From CAYSIX01 sp964431205 (GTDB lineage Bacteria; Planctomycetota; Phycisphaerae; Phycisphaerales; Phycisphaeraceae): a stretch of 47,975 bases of DNA. This document shows positions 1 through 8,102 of this stretch, one piece after another (the stretch's first letter is position 1; each line of letters opens with the position of its first letter). A program made the position numbers and the translations under genes. The notes beneath the pieces are model-generated. The model was not told the DNA's origin, made no database searches, and saw nothing but the letters and a program-made list of their open reading frames with translations. The DNA lies in NCBI GenBank assembly GCA_964431205.1, contig CAYSIX010000002.1, positions 1-47,975 of the forward strand. The letters run 5' to 3'.

Positions 1-2
1 AC

Positions 3-257
3 CTCACGCCCACGCGGCTGGGCCGGTACCGCGTGACGGACCTCGGTCGCGAGCGGCTGTCGCTGCCGATCGGCGAGGTCGAGGCGCACCACCTGCGGCT
101 GCGGTTCGTCGGCCCGTCGCGCGAGATGCGGCCGGAGCTGCACTACTGGTTCGCGGCCGACCCGGCCCTGCGGCACGTGATGGTCCGCCACGAGGGACCC
201 GACGGCGTGCGGTACGAGCTGCGTGCCGTCGAGCGACGCGCCTACTGGCGGCGGTGA
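3..257 (+). CDS. C-terminal end of a DUF6134/DUF3108-like protein (5' truncated by window edge)
   Basis: The frame is open from the left edge of the window to a TGA at 257, so only about 84 C-terminal residues are visible; a GTG at 33 is internal and is probably not the start. The visible part is beta-rich with the pattern ELHYWFAADPALRHVMVRHE followed by GVRYELRAVE. This resembles the last strands of DUF6134/DUF3108-type proteins, which end in a tryptophan-rich strand, a turn and a charged strand. Those families are secreted or periplasmic and functionally uncharacterised. The gene ends 90 bp before the PBP4-type gene, which has its own ribosome binding site. The family call rests on pattern memory only. 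Confidence 0.45.
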   Translation, partial: LTPTRLGRYRVTDLGRERLSLPIGEVEAHHLRLRFVGPSREMRPELHYWFAADPALRHVMVRHEGPDGVRYELRAVERRAYWRR

Positions 258-347
258 GACGTCGCGCCGAGTTTCAAGAGCGCACGCCCGAATCGACCGA
301 TAGGGTCAGCGTCCTGTAAGTTCAAGACCCCCAGTGGAAAGGCAGTC

Positions 348-1877
348 ATGCGGCGGATCGTGTGCACGATGGCGATGGGGCTGGCGTCGCTGCTGACGGC
401 GCCGGCGATCGGTGCGGAGCTCGAGCACGCGGTGCGGCAGCTCGTCCGCGGGGCGAACCTCGGCGAGACGACCGTCACGGTTTACGTGATGGACCTGGAC
501 CGCCGGCAGGTGCTGGCGGACATCGGCGGCAACGACCCGATGATCCCGGCCAGCAACATGAAGCTGCTGACCACCGCCGCGGCGCTGGACCAGCTCGGCC
601 CGGAGTTCATGTTCCGCACGACGCTGGGCCTGGTCGACCCGGCCGACCAGGAGCCCGAGCCGGTGCTCGGCGGGGCGCTCGGCCGCGCCGACGAGCGCCC
701 CGACGCCGCGCCGTCGCTCTACGTGTTCGGCGAGGGCGACCCCGCCTTCGGCGACCCCGTGCTGCTGAACCAGCACGGCTACACCGTCGAGGACCTGCTG
801 GCTCAGTGGGTCCGGGCCGTGCTCGACACCGGCATCGATCGCTTCGCCTCCCTGCTCGTGGATGACCGCGTCTTCGACCGCCGGCTCGTCCACCCCGACT
901 GGCCCGGCAACCAGCTCCACAAGGACTACTGCGCCCAGGTCGCCGGGCTGAACTTCCACCGCAACGTGGTCGACGTGCTGCCGATCCCCACCGCCGCCGG
1001 CCAGGCGCCGCGGATCGTGATCTACCCCGAGGCGCCGTTTCTCGAGACGGTCAACAACGCCGTGACCGGCCGCGAGGACCTGTTCACCCTGGACCGACGC
1101 TCCGGCGAGCCGACGCTGCTGTTCGGCGGGTCGGTCCGCCACCGCCGGCAGACGCCCTTCCAGGTCACGGTGCACGACCCGCCGGTGTTCTTCGGCCGGC
1201 TGCTGGCGCACCGCCTGCGCGAAGCGGGCGTTGCCGTCGAGCGGGTCGAGCGGCTCGCGGAGCGGGCCCCCACGCCGACCTACCGGCCGCTGCACGTGGT
1301 GCAGACCACCCTGCCGCTGATCCTGGCCCGGACGAACCAGGACTCGGAGAACCTCTTCGCCGAGGCTTTGTTCAAGCGGCTGGGCTTCGAGGCGACCGGG
1401 ACGCGCGGCGGCTGGGCCAACGGCGCCGCGGCCGTGCGGCTGTTCCTCCAACGCCGCCTGGGCACGCACGGCGCCGCGGCGCACATCGCCGACGGCAGCG
1501 GCATGAGCCGGTCCAACCGCGTCAGCGCCCGCCTGTTCGTCGAGCTGCTCGACGCCATGCACCGCGACCGCCGGCTCGGGCCCCTGTTCCGCCAGAGCCT
1601 GTCCGAGGGCGGGATCAACGGCACCCTCGCCCAACGCTTCCGCGGCCTGCGGGGCAAGGTGTACGGCAAGAGCGGGTACCTCAGCGGCGTCTCGTCCCTC
1701 TCGGGCTACCTGGTCCTGCCCGCCGGCCACGACTCGCTCCACGACGCCCACGCCTCCCGCACCATCGCCTTCAGCGTCCTGTGCAACGGCTTCAAGCCCC
1801 CCCGCGGCAACCGCCACATGAAGGCCCTGCAGGACAGCGTCGTCGCCCTGATCGAGCGGGCCATGACCGGGCCGTGA
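348..1877 (+). CDS. dacB: D-alanyl-D-alanine carboxypeptidase/endopeptidase, PBP4 type (peptidase S13)
   Basis: A 509-residue serine peptidase predicted to trim pentapeptide side chains and cleave cross-links of peptidoglycan in the periplasm. The N-terminus (MRRIVCTMAMGLASLLTAPA) is a signal peptide. The three penicillin-binding motifs are present: SNMK at residues 69-72 (nucleophile S69, general base K72), the SxN-type block DGSGMSRSN at 382-390, and KSG at 441-443. The long insert between the first and second motifs is typical of the S13 family, and the length fits (usually 450-520). The ATG at 348 follows a GGAAAGG ribosome site, which fixes the start. It appears monocistronic. The presence of peptidoglycan-processing enzymes is in line with current views that planctomycetes have a peptidoglycan wall. 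Confidence 0.93.
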   Translation: MRRIVCTMAMGLASLLTAPAIGAELEHAVRQLVRGANLGETTVTVYVMDLDRRQVLADIGGNDPMIPASNMKLLTTAAALDQLGPEFMFRTTLGLVDPADQEPEPVLGGALGRADERPDAAPSLYVFGEGDPAFGDPVLLNQHGYTVEDLLAQWVRAVLDTGIDRFASLLVDDRVFDRRLVHPDWPGNQLHKDYCAQVAGLNFHRNVVDVLPIPTAAGQAPRIVIYPEAPFLETVNNAVTGREDLFTLDRRSGEPTLLFGGSVRHRRQTPFQVTVHDPPVFFGRLLAHRLREAGVAVERVERLAERAPTPTYRPLHVVQTTLPLILARTNQDSENLFAEALFKRLGFEATGTRGGWANGAAAVRLFLQRRLGTHGAAAHIADGSGMSRSNRVSARLFVELLDAMHRDRRLGPLFRQSLSEGGINGTLAQRFRGLRGKVYGKSGYLSGVSSLSGYLVLPAGHDSLHDAHASRTIAFSVLCNGFKPPRGNRHMKALQDSVVALIERAMTGP

Positions 1878-1994
1878 CCGCCCCGTGAACGGCGCTCCCC
1901 ACGCCCTCACGCCACCCCAGGGCCCTCGCCGCGATTTTCACGCCACGCTCACCCCTGCGCCGATATCACCGGATGGACCCGTTGCAAGGACCTC

Positions 1995-2276
1995 ATGCCG
2001 ATGCCCCGTCGCGCCCGCCACGAGCACGCCTGCCCCTTCATCGACCGCAACGACCCCCGATGCGCCCACCGCTTCAGCCTCAATCGGATGAACCAGGCCT
2101 TCACCGTCTGCCTCAACGAGTATCGGACCTGCCCGATGTACCGCCAGCTCAGCCGCGAACGCGAGGCGCCGCGTGACCCGCAACCCTACACGCTCACCCT
2201 GGAGGGCCGACCGCTCGACCGGCTCACGCCCGCGTTCGGCACCGCCGCCCTCGCGCTTCGACCCACCGGTTCGTGA
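1995..2276 (+). CDS. Small Cys-rich conserved protein of unknown function
   Basis: A 93-residue ORF with an ordered Cys pattern in its first half: CPFIDRNDPRC (C-x9-C), then a helix RFSLNRMNQAF, then CLNEYRTC (C-x6-C), followed by PMYRQL. Four cysteines and nearby histidines suggest a zinc- or Fe/S-binding mini-domain; similar short proteins occur, from memory, in planctomycete genomes. The C-terminal 40 residues look unconserved and overlap the start of the downstream recombinase frame by 104 nt, which implies translational coupling or that one of the two ends is wrong. No signal peptide or membrane segment is visible. The function is unknown. Confidence 0.6.
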   Translation: MPMPRRARHEHACPFIDRNDPRCAHRFSLNRMNQAFTVCLNEYRTCPMYRQLSREREAPRDPQPYTLTLEGRPLDRLTPAFGTAALALRPTGS

Positions 2277-3144
2277 GTTCCTCGGGTTCTGCCGCATCGA
2301 GTGCGGCTTCGCCCCCGCCACCCTCCGCGCCTACGCCGCCGACCTCCGCGACCTGACCGACTGGCTCGAAGCACGCGGCCGGACCGACCTCGCCGCCCTC
2401 CGCTTCGAGGACCTGATCGAACACCTGCGCAGCCTCGGCGAACGCGGGCTCGAGGTCAGCTCCATCGCCCGACACGTCGCTACCCTCCGCGTCTTCTTCC
2501 GCTTCCTCCAGTCCACCGGCCACCTCGACCACGACCCCGCCGAGTTGCTCTCCCAGCCCGCCACCTGGCGACGCCTGCCCAACGTCCTGGCCGCCGAGCA
2601 GATCCAACGCCTGCTCGCCGCCCCCCAACCTCAACAGGCCCTGTTCCTCCGCGACGTCGCCCTGCTCGAGCTGCTCTACGCCGCCGGCCTTCGCGCCTCC
2701 GAGGCCGCCACCATCCAGACCGACTGGCTCTACTTCGACCTCGGCGTCGCCCGCGTCTTCGGCAAGGGCGGCAAGGAACGCATCGTCCCCGTCGGCCGGC
2801 CCGCCCTCCAAGCCCTCCGCCGTTACCTCGACGAGCTTCGCCCCCGACTGCTGCGACCCGACAAGCCCACCGACCGGCTCATCCTCTCCCGCACCGGCTC
2901 GCCGATCACCCGCGTCGTCGTCTGGCAGATCGTCAAGCGGCACGCCGTCCGCGCCGGCCTCCGCGACGTCTACCCCCACGTCCTGCGCCACTCCTTCGCC
3001 ACCCACCTGCTCGCCGGCGGCGCCGACCTCCGCGTCGTCCAGGAGCTGCTCGGGCACGCCAACATCCAGACCACGCAGATCTACACCCACGTCGACGCCT
3101 CCCGGCTCAAGCACGTCATCGAGAAGTACCATCCCCACGCCTGA
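2173..3144 (+). CDS. xerD: Site-specific tyrosine recombinase, XerC/XerD family
   Basis: A 323-residue cytoplasmic recombinase of the type that resolves chromosome dimers at dif. An N-terminal SAM-like core-binding domain (about residues 30-120, REFLGFCRIECGFAPATLRA onward) precedes the catalytic domain. All catalytic residues are visible: R174 (AAGLRASE), K198 (GKGGKER), H269-x-x-R272 (PHVLRHS), H295 (LLGHA) and nucleophile Y304 (TTQIYTHV). The GTG at 2173 is the only plausible start before the domain, since no other ATG or GTG occurs in frame; the first 30 residues are Arg/Pro-rich and may not be translated if a TTG or CTG is used. XerC and XerD cannot be told apart from sequence alone; no dif-like site was recognised in the window. 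Confidence 0.9.
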   Translation: MTRNPTRSPWRADRSTGSRPRSAPPPSRFDPPVREFLGFCRIECGFAPATLRAYAADLRDLTDWLEARGRTDLAALRFEDLIEHLRSLGERGLEVSSIARHVATLRVFFRFLQSTGHLDHDPAELLSQPATWRRLPNVLAAEQIQRLLAAPQPQQALFLRDVALLELLYAAGLRASEAATIQTDWLYFDLGVARVFGKGGKERIVPVGRPALQALRRYLDELRPRLLRPDKPTDRLILSRTGSPITRVVVWQIVKRHAVRAGLRDVYPHVLRHSFATHLLAGGADLRVVQELLGHANIQTTQIYTHVDASRLKHVIEKYHPHA

Positions 3145-3235
3145 CCCGCCCGCCCCGCGTTCGACCGTCATGCCTCCCGACCCCACGCCCCGGCTCGCCC
3201 CGATCTCACGTGCGCGCCGCCGACGGGATAAAACG

Positions 3236-4642
3236 ATGACCGAACGCCAGGCGCACCAGCAACGGCGGGCCGTGCCGCGATGGCTGATCATCGTGTCCGT
3301 CCTTGTGCTGGCGCTGGCGGCGATCTACGGCGGGTACCGCTGGTCGCTGCAGCGCGCGATCGCGGCCCGGCTCGACGCCATCCGGGCCGACGGCTACCCC
3401 GCCACGCTCGCCGAGCTCCAGGCCGCCTACCCCATGCCCCCGCCGGAGGAAAACGCGGCGTTCGTGTATCAGGAGGCGTTCGAGCTGCTCGTCTCCGATC
3501 CCGATCTCGAAGCGCGAATCCCGGCGTACGCCAGCGACATTGATTGGTCCAAGTTTGATGGTGACCCGTATGCCGGCGAGGCGTGGCCCGAGCCGTATCC
3601 GACCCCCCAGACGAAATGGCCGGCCCCCGGAAAACCTTACCCGGGCGAAATGCTTGACGCGATGACCAGATACGTCGAGTTGAACCAGCCGGCCATCGAC
3701 AAGCTCCACGAAGCCGCGGCGATGGAGCGATGCCGGTTCCCGGTCGATCTTCTGAGCGGGGACGACATGAAGCTTTTCCATCTCGGCAAGCTGCGTCACA
3801 GTGCACGGCTGCTGGCAGTTGCGTCACGACTGCACAACGAAAAAGAGAACAGAGCAGAACATGTTCACTGTTTGCGATCCATTCTCGGCGTAGCGGGTTC
3901 TCTGCGTGATGAACCCATTTACGCTTCACAATTGGTACTGATGCAGATTGAAACCATCTTTGCAGAGACGGTCATCGATGCCGTACATCGTACGGCGTTT
4001 ACGGACTCTCATTGGCGCCATTTGCAGGACACGCTCAAAGTGATCGTCAATTCATCTCGTGCGCGACTCATGCTCATCAGCGAGTTTTGCCTGATTAATC
4101 ACAGATATACCCATGACCACGAGGCGATCCTAATCCCTGAATCATGGATTCGATTTGCGCAGATCTCCGGTGTAATGGACATCAACCACATCACCTCGCT
4201 CAACCTGATGAAGGATCTACTTGAGGCGGCGGAGCTTCCGGGTCCTCAGCGCATTAAACGCGGGCATGAACTTGACGCCGCGATTGATGCACAGCCCGTT
4301 CATCAGGCCGTCACACGGTTTCAGCTTGGCGCGCTTGCTGTAACCCTATCCACCGATCTTCAGCACTCAGCGCTCATGCACGCCTCCGATGCCGCGCTTG
4401 CCATCGAGCGCTTCCGCCTTGCAGAAGGCCGCCTGCCCGATTCGCTGGACGAGCTGGCGCCGGCGTTCCTCGACGAGGTGCCGGTTGACCCGTTCGACGG
4501 CCAGCCGCTGCGATACCGCCGGCTCGACGACGGCTACGTCGTCTATTCGGTAGGCACCGACGGCCAGGACGACGGCGGACAGGACGATGGGCACTCAGGC
4601 TCGAACCCGGGCACCGACATCGCCTTCACGGTGAATAGGTGA
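3236..4642 (+). CDS. Membrane-anchored hypothetical protein with pseudopilin-like C-terminal segment
   Basis: A 468-residue protein with one N-terminal membrane anchor (WLIIVSVLVLALAAIYGGY, about residues 15-33) and a long periplasmic domain. The C-terminus (ALAIERFRLAEGRLPDSLDE, then VPVDPFDGQPLRY, then GYVVYSVGTDGQDDGG) resembles the Ca-site-containing tail of GspG-type pseudopilins that is found fused to planctomycete proteins. The ATG at 3236 is preferred over an upstream ATG at 3170 because the anchor follows it directly. The middle of the gene (about 3540-4340) is clearly poorer in G+C and uses A/T-ending codons, unlike both ends and the neighbours. No enzymatic motif was recognised. 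It stands alone between xerD and a 347-bp gap. Confidence 0.75.
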   Translation: MTERQAHQQRRAVPRWLIIVSVLVLALAAIYGGYRWSLQRAIAARLDAIRADGYPATLAELQAAYPMPPPEENAAFVYQEAFELLVSDPDLEARIPAYASDIDWSKFDGDPYAGEAWPEPYPTPQTKWPAPGKPYPGEMLDAMTRYVELNQPAIDKLHEAAAMERCRFPVDLLSGDDMKLFHLGKLRHSARLLAVASRLHNEKENRAEHVHCLRSILGVAGSLRDEPIYASQLVLMQIETIFAETVIDAVHRTAFTDSHWRHLQDTLKVIVNSSRARLMLISEFCLINHRYTHDHEAILIPESWIRFAQISGVMDINHITSLNLMKDLLEAAELPGPQRIKRGHELDAAIDAQPVHQAVTRFQLGALAVTLSTDLQHSALMHASDAALAIERFRLAEGRLPDSLDELAPAFLDEVPVDPFDGQPLRYRRLDDGYVVYSVGTDGQDDGGQDDGHSGSNPGTDIAFTVNR

Positions 4643-4748
4643 CCGTATCAGCGGCACACGAATACTCGGGCCTGCGCTGGTGCCTCGCTTCGACCCGGCT
4701 TTACTCTTGTCTCGATCTCACCTTCAACGCTCGAGTCAATGGTGATGC

Positions 4749-4775
4749 CACGACTTGGCTTGAAGCCAAGTCGTG
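4749..4775. repeat. Perfect inverted repeat (hairpin), 13-bp arms
   Basis: CACGACTTGGCTT at 4749-4761 is followed by one base and its exact reverse complement at 4763-4775; as RNA this forms an 11-bp stem with a TTGAA loop. No T-run follows on either strand, so it is not a classical terminator of the upstream gene; it could be a protein-binding palindrome or a processing site. Confidence 0.6.
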
Positions 4776-4977
4776 ATGAAGCGCGTCGGTCATTCCGGTC
4801 GCCGTCGCGTGACGATCGAACGTCCAACGCCGTCTGGCACGGCTTGACCTACCGGTCACGCCGTGGCATCAACGAATGTGTTGACCGGAGGATCCATGAA
4901 CGGGTCAAGACGAGGCATCGACGAATGTGTCAAGAGTGGCATCCAGCCTCGAGGTCCTCAAGCCGTCACGAGATCGT

Positions 4978-4983
4978 TACCAT
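4978..4983 (+). promoter_or_regulatory. Candidate -10 element (leaderless start) of the glycoside hydrolase gene
   Basis: TACCAT lies 6 nt before the ATG at 4990, the distance at which transcription would begin at the start codon. No ribosome binding site is present in the 15 nt upstream of the ATG. It is one of several such arrangements in this window. Confidence 0.35.
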
Positions 4984-4989
4984 GCGGGC

Positions 4990-6768
4990 ATGAAACCCAT
5001 TCTTCCCCTCATCGTCGCAGCGTGCCTGCTCGTCGCCTGCGATCGCGGCCTTCGCACGGAGGCGGTCGATGGCGTGAGCGCCGTCGCATCCGATCGCTCG
5101 CCCTTCGCGATCAACGGCCTGACCTACTTCCACCAGCACCACAAGCCCGAGGCCGAGCGCGAGGCCGAGTACGCGACGAGGCTGGAGGCGATGACGGACG
5201 CGGGGGTGAAGTACGACCGGCTGGACTTCTGGTGGGGCGCGATCGAGCCGGAGCCGGACCGCTGGGCGTGGGAGCACCCGGACCGGGCGGTGGAGCTGTA
5301 CCGGCGGCACGGGCTGGGCGTGATGGCGATCCTGTGCTACAACGCGGCGTGGGCCGACCACTCGCCGCACACGCCCGAGGGCGTCGCCGACTACGCCGAG
5401 TACGTCCGCAGGATGGTCGAGCGGTACCGCGACGAGATCAAGGTCTGGGAGGTCTGGAACGAGCCGAACATCCCCACGTTCTGGCAAAGCCCGCCGCACA
5501 ACGGCCCGAACGCCGAGCACTACGTGGCGCTGCTGCGTGCGGCGTACCGGGCGGCGAAGCAGGCGGACCCGACGTGCACGGTCGTCGGCTGCTCGACGAG
5601 CCTGACCGACGTCGACTGGCTGATCGAGGTGGGCGAGCTCGGGGGCTTTCGGTACATGGACGCGTTGAGCTTTCACCCGTACTCGCTCTCGGGCGGGCCG
5701 GACGAGATGCTGCTCGGCCGACAGATCGAGAACGTGGCGAAGACCGCGGCGCGGTTCGGCCGGCCGGACATGCCCCTGTACATCACGGAGATGGGCTGGC
5801 ACGCCAAGAACACGGACCGGGCGTCGATGCACAGGCAGGCGGCGTTCCTGGTCCAGTCGTACGCGATCTCGCTGGCCGAGGGCGTCGAGCAGCTTTACTG
5901 GTTCTGCCTCAAGAGCTGGCGTGTCGAGGGCCGCGACGACTGGTGGGAGAGCTGGGGCCTGCTCTCGCCCGAGGACGAGCGGAAGATGTCGTTCGACGCG
6001 TACCGGGTGATGACGAGCCGGCTCGACGGGGCGGCCTGCCGCGGCTACGTGTACGGCGAGCGAGCGAAGGCGGTCGTGTTCGACCGCGACGACGCGACCC
6101 TGGCCGTCGCCTGGGCCGACCCGTACGCCGAGGGCTCGCTCGACCTGCCGGCCGAGGCGCGCGTGTTCGACCTGTACGGCGAGGAACAGGACGGCGCCGC
6201 CGGCGAGATCGCGCTGACGGACGTCCCCGTCTACCTCGTGTTCGAAGGACGCGTGGCCTGGCCCGGCCTGAGCGAGCGGCGACGCGACCCGGACAACCTG
6301 CTGGCGCGCCACTCGTTCGAGATCATCGAGGCCGACGGCCAGCGCGTGCGCGGGTGGGACCGCGGCAACTTCCACGGCGAGACGCACGGGGACGGCACGT
6401 TCCTGCTGGTCGACGACGACGCGGCACACGGCGAGCGCTGCGTCGCGATCGCCGCGGCCAACGACGCGCACTGGCAGTCGTGGCCCGTCCCGGCGATGCC
6501 CGGCGAGCGGTTCACCGCCACCGTCCAGGTCAGGGCCTCGGGCGCCACGGGTGAAAGCGGCGTCGCGATCACGTTCATCGACGGCTCGGGCTTCGCGTTC
6601 CGCGGCGGGCCGACAAGTGAGCCGATCGCCGGCACGACCGACGGCTGGGTCGAGCTCCGCGTCAGCGGCACGTGCCCGGACGACGCGTCGTGGCTGCGGA
6701 TCAACCTGTACAGCCGCGGCAACGAGGGCCGCGTGCAGTTCGACGACGTGCGCGTCACGGGGCCGTGA
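4990..6768 (+). CDS. Lipoprotein glycoside hydrolase (clan GH-A, GH39-like) with C-terminal carbohydrate-binding domain
   Basis: A 592-residue secreted enzyme. The start at 4990 gives a lipoprotein signal peptide with lipobox LVAC and acylated C17, so it should be anchored in a membrane. Residues about 40-350 form a (beta/alpha)8 barrel: FAINGLTYFHQHH, YDRLDFWWGAIEP, then the acid/base EVWNEPN (E158) and the nucleophile YITEMGW (E267). A linking beta region follows, and residues about 435-592 look like a CBM4/9-type jelly roll that opens with LLARHSFE and ends with GRVQFDDVRV. Substrate cannot be read from the sequence; GH39-like enzymes act on xylosides, iduronides or related glycosides. The gene stands alone. 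An alternative in-frame start at 4927 would destroy the signal peptide. Confidence 0.85.
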   Translation: MKPILPLIVAACLLVACDRGLRTEAVDGVSAVASDRSPFAINGLTYFHQHHKPEAEREAEYATRLEAMTDAGVKYDRLDFWWGAIEPEPDRWAWEHPDRAVELYRRHGLGVMAILCYNAAWADHSPHTPEGVADYAEYVRRMVERYRDEIKVWEVWNEPNIPTFWQSPPHNGPNAEHYVALLRAAYRAAKQADPTCTVVGCSTSLTDVDWLIEVGELGGFRYMDALSFHPYSLSGGPDEMLLGRQIENVAKTAARFGRPDMPLYITEMGWHAKNTDRASMHRQAAFLVQSYAISLAEGVEQLYWFCLKSWRVEGRDDWWESWGLLSPEDERKMSFDAYRVMTSRLDGAACRGYVYGERAKAVVFDRDDATLAVAWADPYAEGSLDLPAEARVFDLYGEEQDGAAGEIALTDVPVYLVFEGRVAWPGLSERRRDPDNLLARHSFEIIEADGQRVRGWDRGNFHGETHGDGTFLLVDDDAAHGERCVAIAAANDAHWQSWPVPAMPGERFTATVQVRASGATGESGVAITFIDGSGFAFRGGPTSEPIAGTTDGWVELRVSGTCPDDASWLRINLYSRGNEGRVQFDDVRVTGP

Positions 6769-6872
6769 CGGCGAGACCGGCGTCGCGCCACCCCGCCAGC
6801 GGCGGGCGCGCCGCGTCGCGCGAGGCGGCGGGGCGGGCGCGGGGGTGACGCCACCAAACGCCTCGGGCGATG

Positions 6873-6900
6873 TTGCGTCCGGTCGACGATTCGTTACGGT
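6873..6900 (+). promoter_or_regulatory. Candidate promoter of the zinc-ribbon membrane protein gene
   Basis: TTGCGT (6873-6878), a 16-bp spacer and TACGGT (6895-6900) resemble a sigma70-type promoter. The hexamer ends 7 nt before the ATG at 6908, and no Shine-Dalgarno sequence is visible, so the transcript may be leaderless. Confidence 0.4.
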
Positions 6901-6907
6901 TATCGCC

Positions 6908-7870
6908 ATGGCGTCGAGCACGTTCGAGTGCGAGGCATGCGGGCGGTCGTTCGCGTGGAAGCCCAAGCTCGCCGGTCGCGTGGCCAGGTGCCGCTGCGGT
7001 CAGAAGGTCCGCGTGCCGGAGCGGGACCCGGCCGAGGCGGCGGGCGACCCGGGCGGCAGCGGGACGATCCCCCTGGCCGAGCCGGAGCCCGGCGCGACGC
7101 CGGGTCGCGCCGCCGCGGACGGGGCCTCGGCCGCGCGGTGCGTCAAGTGCAACGCGCCCCTGAAGCCGGGCGCGGTGCTGTGCATCAACTGCGGGACGGA
7201 CCAGACGACCGGGCGCAAGCTCGACACGAGCGTGGATCCACTGTCGAAGCAGGAGCGAGCGGCGGGGCGCGCCCCGATCCGCGGGCTCAAGCTCGTCCGC
7301 GTCGGGCTGTGGTTCAGCCTGGTGGGCATCGTGCTGACCATCGGCGGCATGCTGGGCGCGGCGGCGGTGCCGTTCGCCGGCGTGGCGAGCGACGCGGTGC
7401 TGATCGGGCTGGCGATCGCGGTGATGGCCGGGACGGTGGCCCAGGCGATCGGGCCGCTGCTGTGTCTGGGCGTGCCGGGCGAGGCCGCCGCGCGCGGCAT
7501 CCTGGTCCTGTCCATCGTGCTGCACGTGATCGCCGCCGGCATCGGCGGCGCCGCCGAGGTCCAAGCCCTGCCGGCCTACCTCGGCCTGCCCGCCTCCCTG
7601 CTCAGCGTCATCGCCACCATCTGCTTCCTCGCGTTCTTCTACAAGCTCGCCGCCTACCTCGGCTTCGAGCAGGTCGAGCAGCGCGCCGCCAGCGTCATCA
7701 AGGCCTTCGTCGTGCTGATCGTCTGCTCGGCGCTCACGGCGATCCCAATGATCGGCTGCTTCGCCGCCCTCGCCGTGCTCGCCGCCGCCGCCTACGCCCT
7801 GGTCATGTACATCCTCCTGCTGATCGAGCTGGTGCAGGCCACCTCGTACCACATCGCCGAGCAGCCGTGA
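6908..7870 (+). CDS. Zinc-ribbon multi-pass membrane protein of unknown function
   Basis: A 320-residue protein with two N-terminal zinc-ribbon-like units: FECEACGRSF...CRCG (residues about 6-33) and RCVKCNAPLKPGAVLCINCG (about 77-96), joined by an acidic/Pro linker. About five to six hydrophobic segments follow (for example VGLWFSLVGIVLTIGGMLGA and LLSVIATICFLAFFYKLA), so the ribbons should face the cytoplasm before a membrane domain. This architecture of zinc ribbon plus Yip1/DUF-like membrane domain is common in planctomycetes, but no function is known. The ATG at 6908 is chosen because it immediately precedes the first ribbon; the frame is open far upstream only because of high G+C. Confidence 0.8.
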   Translation: MASSTFECEACGRSFAWKPKLAGRVARCRCGQKVRVPERDPAEAAGDPGGSGTIPLAEPEPGATPGRAAADGASAARCVKCNAPLKPGAVLCINCGTDQTTGRKLDTSVDPLSKQERAAGRAPIRGLKLVRVGLWFSLVGIVLTIGGMLGAAAVPFAGVASDAVLIGLAIAVMAGTVAQAIGPLLCLGVPGEAAARGILVLSIVLHVIAAGIGGAAEVQALPAYLGLPASLLSVIATICFLAFFYKLAAYLGFEQVEQRAASVIKAFVVLIVCSALTAIPMIGCFAALAVLAAAAYALVMYILLLIELVQATSYHIAEQP

Positions 7871-8048
7871 ACGGCCGCGCGTCCCCGTCCCCCGGCCCCT
7901 GACCCCTGCCTCGGCCCCGTGTACCCCGTGGTTCCTCTTGGCGCTCTTGAGGTTTATCCCGCAGCGATCGAGGAGGGCGCCGAACGCACAGGCCTTGCGT
8001 CTCCGAGCGCCACCGTGAAATGCGCACCGCCCACGCCCTCGAAGGCGT

Positions 8049-8070
8049 CCGCGGGCAGGTCTGCCCGCGG
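8049..8070 (-). terminator. Candidate G+C-rich hairpin downstream of the acyltransferase gene
   Basis: CCGCGGGCAG and its exact reverse complement CTGCCCGCGG are separated by 2 nt, 33 bp beyond the minus-strand acyltransferase stop and between convergent genes. No T-run is present. A similar hairpin (9867-9884) follows the next minus-strand gene. The rest of the 232-bp gap 7871-8102 shows nothing recognisable. Confidence 0.4.
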
Positions 8071-8102
8071 CTGCCAGCAATCGAGCCCCAGGGGCGGGGA
8101 GT

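Larger units (their letters stand above)
4643..4989. other. Intergenic region with hairpin and short direct repeats
   Basis: This 347-bp stretch holds no convincing gene although frames are open on the plus strand. It is relatively A/T-rich. It contains a perfect 13-bp inverted repeat (4749-4775), two copies of a 17-bp sequence starting GGCATC and ending GAATGTGT (4865-4881 and 4914-4930, one mismatch), and a -10-like hexamer just before the glycoside hydrolase start. It probably serves as the regulatory region of that gene. Confidence 0.5.

Noticed and set aside
306..1910. Minus-strand open frame of 534 codons opposite the PBP4-type gene
   Set aside because: The composition is that of an antisense shadow, and the plus strand has all three penicillin-binding motifs.
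4966..6966. Minus-strand 666-codon frame opposite the glycoside hydrolase
   Set aside because: No motif, shadow composition; the plus strand has a lipobox and both catalytic glutamates.
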